DNA of 22,176 bases from Allomyces macrogynus ATCC 38327 (taxonomy: Eukaryota; Blastocladiomycota; Blastocladiomycetes; Blastocladiales; Blastocladiaceae). How positions within the stretch are numbered: the stretch's first letter is position 1; every line of letters begins with the position of its first letter. Position numbers and translations under genes: made by a program. Under the pieces are notes generated by a model, which saw only the letters and a list, made by a program, of their open reading frames with translations, made no database searches and was not told the origin of the DNA. Below are positions 18,581-22,176 of this stretch, piece by piece. The stretch is from the NCBI GenBank assembly GCA_000151295.1, contig GG745357.1, positions 472,890 to 495,065 of the forward strand, read 5' to 3'.

Positions 18581-21190
18581 ATGACGCTCAGCACGCTGTC
18601 TCCGACCATGATGGCGAACGGCGCCAACGACCCAGAGCTGGACGGTGCTCCTGGCACGAGTCCGAGCACAACCAACGGCAAAGCCAACGACGACGCGCCC
18701 GTCTACCGCGCGCGCGAGGGCGACGCCCTCTACTGTCCGTCTCCGGCTCAAGTTTGCGCGAAACCGAGCACTCAAGATCGCTTATCGTGCCGCTTTCCGT
18801 CCTTCAGACACTTGCTCCGTATACCGGCCCTTAAACGCGCAACTTGACGATGCGGCCGACACACAGTTTGATGATGCGGACAACGACGCCGGAGTCGACG
18901 AGAACGGTGACGAGGCAGACGGCTGGAAGCTCGTCAAGGTCATTCACGACACGCTCCCGTTCACGCCAATTTTGCACGAGTGGGGCCGAGGTGCGTGACG
19001 CGACGCAGTTGAGCGCGGAGTGTCCGTGGAGCCCATTCTGACCGACCTCGACATCGACGCAAGGTTTGGTTCTCAACATGGACGAGAAGCTCGTCGGGCT
19101 CGCGGTCGGCGACAAGGCGTCGTTTGTTCAAGTCGGCAAGAAGGCCAATTGTACGCCGTCCCCGACCAGAGCACGCTCATGCCGCTCGACTGATGTTTTG
19201 GCCAACCAGGGAACCCGTTCGATCTCGACCTCCCCGTTGAGGCACTCGACGTCGACGGCGACTTCCGCGTCGACATTGAGATCATTGCGCTGATTCCAGT
19301 TCGTATTTCTTTCCGCCCTCACTTCCCATCCCCACCCAACACTCAATTAACGCGCCCCCATTTCCCGTCCACCAGCAAGACGCGACTTTCGCCGCCCGTC
19401 TCCACCCCATCCATCTCTCCCTCACCACCGGCGACGCCCTGCATGACACCTGTCACGACCCCACGTCCGTCCTCTCCCGGTACATGCTCGGGCTCACTCT
19501 TGCGCAACACCTCGCCGCTGACCTCGCCTCGATCCACGACGACGCGTTCCAGCCGGACCTCGCGCGCATCATGGCCCTCTCGCTCACACTCACCACCCGC
19601 GCCGCCGCCGCCGCGCTGGCAATCGACGAACTCGACGCCGCGCTCGCGCTTCTGGTCGATTTCTTTGCCGCGGTCGAGTCGCCCGAAACGAGCGAGTTGG
19701 GGAAAGAGTATACGGCGCCGTTGCCGGGCGGCGCTCTCTTGGCCGTGTTTGGGCGGTTGGAGGTGGAGCGGTACGCGGTCGAGGTGGAGGTGGTGGCAAG
19801 GGCGGCGGTGCTTTGGTGCGAGTGTTTGGAGAGGATGGGGGAGGGTGAAATGGCGGTGGAGTGTGCAAAGGCGGCGGTGGGGTGGCTTGTGGATGGGAGT
19901 GCGTTCCGGCGGTGGGTGGAGGAGCCAGCCGAGGAGGGGAAGGATGAGGGGTGGTGGAGCGACGCGGACGAGGAAGAGGAGGTCCCAGGCGACGCGGAGC
20001 AGGACGACGCGTGGCAAGTGCACGTCGACTGGGCCGCGCTCGGCGTCGAGGACCTGACCGCGCCGTCGTCGTCGGACCAAGCCGCATCGCCGTGGGCCTC
20101 CACGACCGAGACCGCGGACGCGCCGCCGCCCGAACCCCGCCGCCGTGCCGCACGTGCCGCCTCCCCCGTCGCTGACTCTGTCGAAGAAGAACCCGCCATC
20201 GACCTCGGCCCGCCGACCCTCGACAACGTCCTGACCCACGTGTCACTCGACCAAGTGCACCTTGACCTGATGCGCGCATTCGCGCCGTACACGCTCTTCC
20301 CCGTGCCCTCGGTCGTCGCGTGGTGCCTGACCAACTACCCGGCCCTCCGCCCGTGGCTCAACGACCAGCCAACCGAGACTCGCCACCGGCTCGTTGCGCT
20401 ACTCTTGGACGCGCTGTTCACGGCCGGCGCGCTCCGCGTCTACGCGACGGTCAAGTCGGCGGGGCGGCCGGTGCCGAGGGGGTACAACGATGTGCAGGCC
20501 GAGTTGCGCGATCCGACGGTGGTGAGGGTGGAATATGAGGAGGGGGACGAGGTGGATGATGAGTTGCCGCCGTTCGTCGTTGACGACTCTGAACCCGAAC
20601 CCGAGGAACTGATGGATGACGACGAGGAGAGGGAAGGCGACGCGACTACGGTCCTCGCCATGGCCGACGCCGGCACCTACTACAAGTTCTGCGTGCTCCC
20701 GCACTCGTCGTCCCCACGCCCCGCGGACGCGGACCTCGACTCGGCCGTTCCCCCGCGCGACACCGACGGCGTCGACTTGTCCAAGTTCCTCCCGCACCTG
20801 TCGGTCTGCGACGCGCACGCGGGCCTGTTCGTGCAGTACGCGCCGATGCAGGCGTACCGCGTCGATAAGGTGTGGAATTACTTGACGAGCTCGCATGCGG
20901 GTGTGCAGAAGTTGTGTGCATGGGTCGAGGCCGGAAAACCCGAGGCTGGGGTTGATGCGGTTGCAGATTCGGGGGTGGAAGTGGAGGGTGAGGTCGGGAT
21001 GGTGAGGAACAAGAAGAAGAGGTGGGTGCCGACGTTAACGAATGAGCAGGTCGCGTTGCGGCGGAAGGTCGCGGGTGCGTATTTGCGGAGGATGGTCGAG
21101 ATGGGCAGGGTGAGGTTGTTGCCGAAGCCAGTGCCGGGGGCCGCGTGGAAGGTGTGTTTGATGGAGGTGGAGGATGTTGAGGGGGTGTAG
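18581..21190 (+). CDS. Large protein with divergent FKBP-like and TPR-like regions and an unrecognised acidic C-terminus
   Basis: I built the model from splice sites: exons 18581-18734, 18808-18990, 19064-19150, 19210-19298 and 19376-21190, with introns of 73, 73, 59 and 77 nt. All phases agree and give 775 codons plus TAG; without splicing, the 5' part shows two false frameshifts and a TGA. Residues about 50-170 read REGDALYYTCSVYR...FDD...WGRGLVLNMDEKLVGLAVGDKASF...DGDFRVDIEIIALIP. This matches the order of a divergent FKBP fold (GD-VxVxYT, FD, G-G-VI-G-DE-L-GM-VG, final VDIE strand), but peptidyl-prolyl isomerase active-site residues are not evident. Residues about 172-350 are Ala/Leu-rich helices like the TPRs of FKBP8/AIP-type co-chaperones. 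Acidic low-complexity segments lie near 360-385 and 555-600, around a folded-looking segment (MRAFAPYTLFPVPSVVAW). The C-terminus is unfamiliar. The gene is well supported; the FKBP-TPR label is inference. Confidence 0.7.
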
Positions 21191-21405
21191 TCGTGTGCGG
21201 TTCGATTCGATGTGTAGATCTGCTGAATGCTTGGTTTGTGCTCTGCTGTTGGTGCTGGCCCGTCAAGTCGAGGTGAGCAGGAAAGCATGTAATTCTCGCG
21301 AACATCCCCAGTCTCCAGTCTAAATCAAATCCCAATCAATCTCCACGCACCCACCCATCAAGTCTCTCTCTTCTCATTCTTCCCCTCCCAGTCCTCGTCT
21401 CCCAT
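21191..21405. other. Convergent 3' region
   Basis: These 215 bp lie between two converging genes (stops at 21188-21190 plus and 21406-21408 minus) and must hold both 3' ends. The right part is a C/T-rich tract. No gene is seen. Confidence 0.45.
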
Positions 21406-22176
21406 CTACGACCGATGCACCAACTTATCCAACGGCTTGGTCCCCAAATTCTCCTGACTCCGACCAGCCAGTCCACGGCCTTTCCCTGTCGCCGGATCAA
21501 ACCGCTCCTTGTGCGTGCCCGTGTACTTGGACGGGTTCGTCAACCGGTCAAAGACCGACCCCTTTGGGATCGACGGCACCGTCGGCGTAAACTCGACCGA
21601 GCCCAACTCGTGCTTCGACCCGGCACCCGCCGCCAAGTTGGTGCGGGACCCGGTGCGACTCGCCGGGCGGGATCTGGTACTCGTGGTCGCGTGGGCAGCC
21701 GACGCGGCGGTCGCCGCCATCAGGTTACTCTGCGACCCGCGCGTCGATGCCGACCCGCCGGCCCCACCCAAATTCGCGCGCGACGCGCTCTTGGACGAGG
21801 AACTCGCGATCTTCGTCGACGAGTCGTGCAACTGGTGCGTCGACTTGGACCGGCGCGGCGCATCACACGGTGCCGTCGCGGCCGCCGAAAACGGCGCGAC
21901 GCTATCCGCCGCGGCACTGCGCACGACCGGCGCGAGAATCCCCGTCGCGCATATTTCCGAGACCAAGTTCTCGAGAATCGCTTGTTCGGCGATCGCGGCG
22001 AGCGGGTCCGCCGGGTCCGAGGCCGGTTTCCCGCCGAATTTCGCGAATGCGGAGAGTTTCAGCGCGTAGAGGAACGCGTCGTAGTGCAGTTTCCGGTCTT
22101 GTCTGCGGAAATGCACTTTGGCCTTGTTGAAGATCAGGTCGAGGTCGGTCGTGGTGAAGGTGGGTGGGCTGAGGAG
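21406..22176 (-). CDS. TPPP: TPPP / p25-alpha family protein, 5' end outside the window
   Basis: Tubulin polymerization-promoting proteins bind and bundle microtubules; in fungi they are typical of flagellated lineages. At the window edge the frame reads LLSPPTFTTTDLDLIFNKAK followed by FRRQDRKLHYDAFLYALKLS, the second half of the p25-alpha helical core. The C-terminal hallmark is also present: PKGSVFDRLTNPSKYTGTHK, then ERFD and GKGRGLAGR. Between the two lies a roughly 100-residue Ser/Ala/Thr/Arg-rich insertion, probably disordered (about 21600-21880), which the short animal proteins lack. The stop is TAG at 21406-21408, followed leftwards by the convergent FKBP-like gene. The start and the N-terminal part of the core lie beyond 22176. 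The bases near 22171 (CTCAG on the minus strand) could be a splice acceptor, in which case the exon begins at about 22171. Confidence 0.87.
   Translation of the reverse strand, partial: LLSPPTFTTTDLDLIFNKAKVHFRRQDRKLHYDAFLYALKLSAFAKFGGKPASDPADPLAAIAEQAILENLVSEICATGILAPVVRSAAADSVAPFSAAATAPCDAPRRSKSTHQLHDSSTKIASSSSKSASRANLGGAGGSASTRGSQSNLMAATAASAAHATTSTRSRPASRTGSRTNLAAGAGSKHELGSVEFTPTVPSIPKGSVFDRLTNPSKYTGTHKERFDPATGKGRGLAGRSQENLGTKPLDKLVHRS

Noticed and set aside
18735..18807. Frameshift after REGDALY in the same gene
   Set aside because: A 73-nt intron (GTCCGT...CCTTCAG) restores the frame and gives an FKBP-like strand, YYTCSVYR; no mutation is needed.
19150..19210. Frameshift plus TGA in the FKBP-like region
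   Set aside because: A 59-nt intron with a GTACGC donor and CCAACCAG acceptor removes both and joins AAT T to GG AAC in frame.
19343..20334. Minus-strand ORFs opposite the FKBP-like gene
   Set aside because: They are shadows of the long exon at 19376-21190, low-complexity Arg/Pro/Ser products of reverse GC-rich codons.
1..22176. CRISPR array, tRNA, rRNA, transposase or phage genes
   Set aside because: I saw no regularly spaced short repeats, tRNA cloverleaf, rRNA-like segment, or transposase or integrase motifs on either strand; the window is spliced eukaryotic sequence.

Overview
This is nuclear DNA from a eukaryote. The genes are GC-rich and contain many short GT-AG introns, mostly 59 to 79 nt, usually with a CTGAC- or CTAAC-like branch site close to the acceptor. 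The intergenic DNA is richer in A+T and holds no bacterial-style operons. The gene content is F-actin capping protein beta, VWA8, an M16C metallopeptidase related to yeast YOL098C, an M17 leucyl aminopeptidase and a p25-alpha (TPPP) protein. This best fits an early-diverging flagellated (zoosporic) fungus such as a chytrid or blastocladiomycete, because among fungi TPPP is characteristic of lineages that keep a flagellum. The assignment is inference; I recognise no species-specific sequence.

Layout. 1-1069: no supported gene. 1070-4580 (minus): M16C zinc metallopeptidase, three or more exons, with an acidic linker that lies in a shifted frame. 4581-4884: shared divergent promoter. 4885-5388 (plus): broken ABHD11/IMO32-like alpha/beta hydrolase with an in-frame TAG and no C-terminal half. 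5864-12044 (plus): a 13-exon VWA8 gene whose splice junctions give an uninterrupted frame of about 1773 codons. 12045-12930: intergenic, with one weak secreted-protein ORF. 12931-13986 (plus): CAPZB in four exons, the first being only the ATG. 13987-16241: gene-poor stretch with about three tandem copies of a roughly 155-bp unit, a coding-like relic at 14940-15420, and a 57-residue single-pass membrane ORF. 16242-18202 (minus): mitochondrial-type M17 leucyl aminopeptidase carrying small frame lesions. 18203-18580: divergent promoter. 18581-21190 (plus): a large protein with a divergent FKBP-like domain, a helical TPR-like segment and an unrecognised acidic C-terminal part. 21406-22176 (minus): TPPP/p25-alpha gene running off the right edge.

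The neighbours do not form one pathway. VWA8, the M17 peptidase, and by family the ABHD11 relic point to mitochondria; CAPZB and TPPP act on actin and microtubules. I found no clear novel defence, mobile or biosynthetic system. The items most worth a second look are the unusual FKBP-like/TPR-like protein, the TPPP with a large Ser/Ala insertion, the duplicated Cys-motif unit near 14.5 kb, and the mixture of intact and damaged genes.
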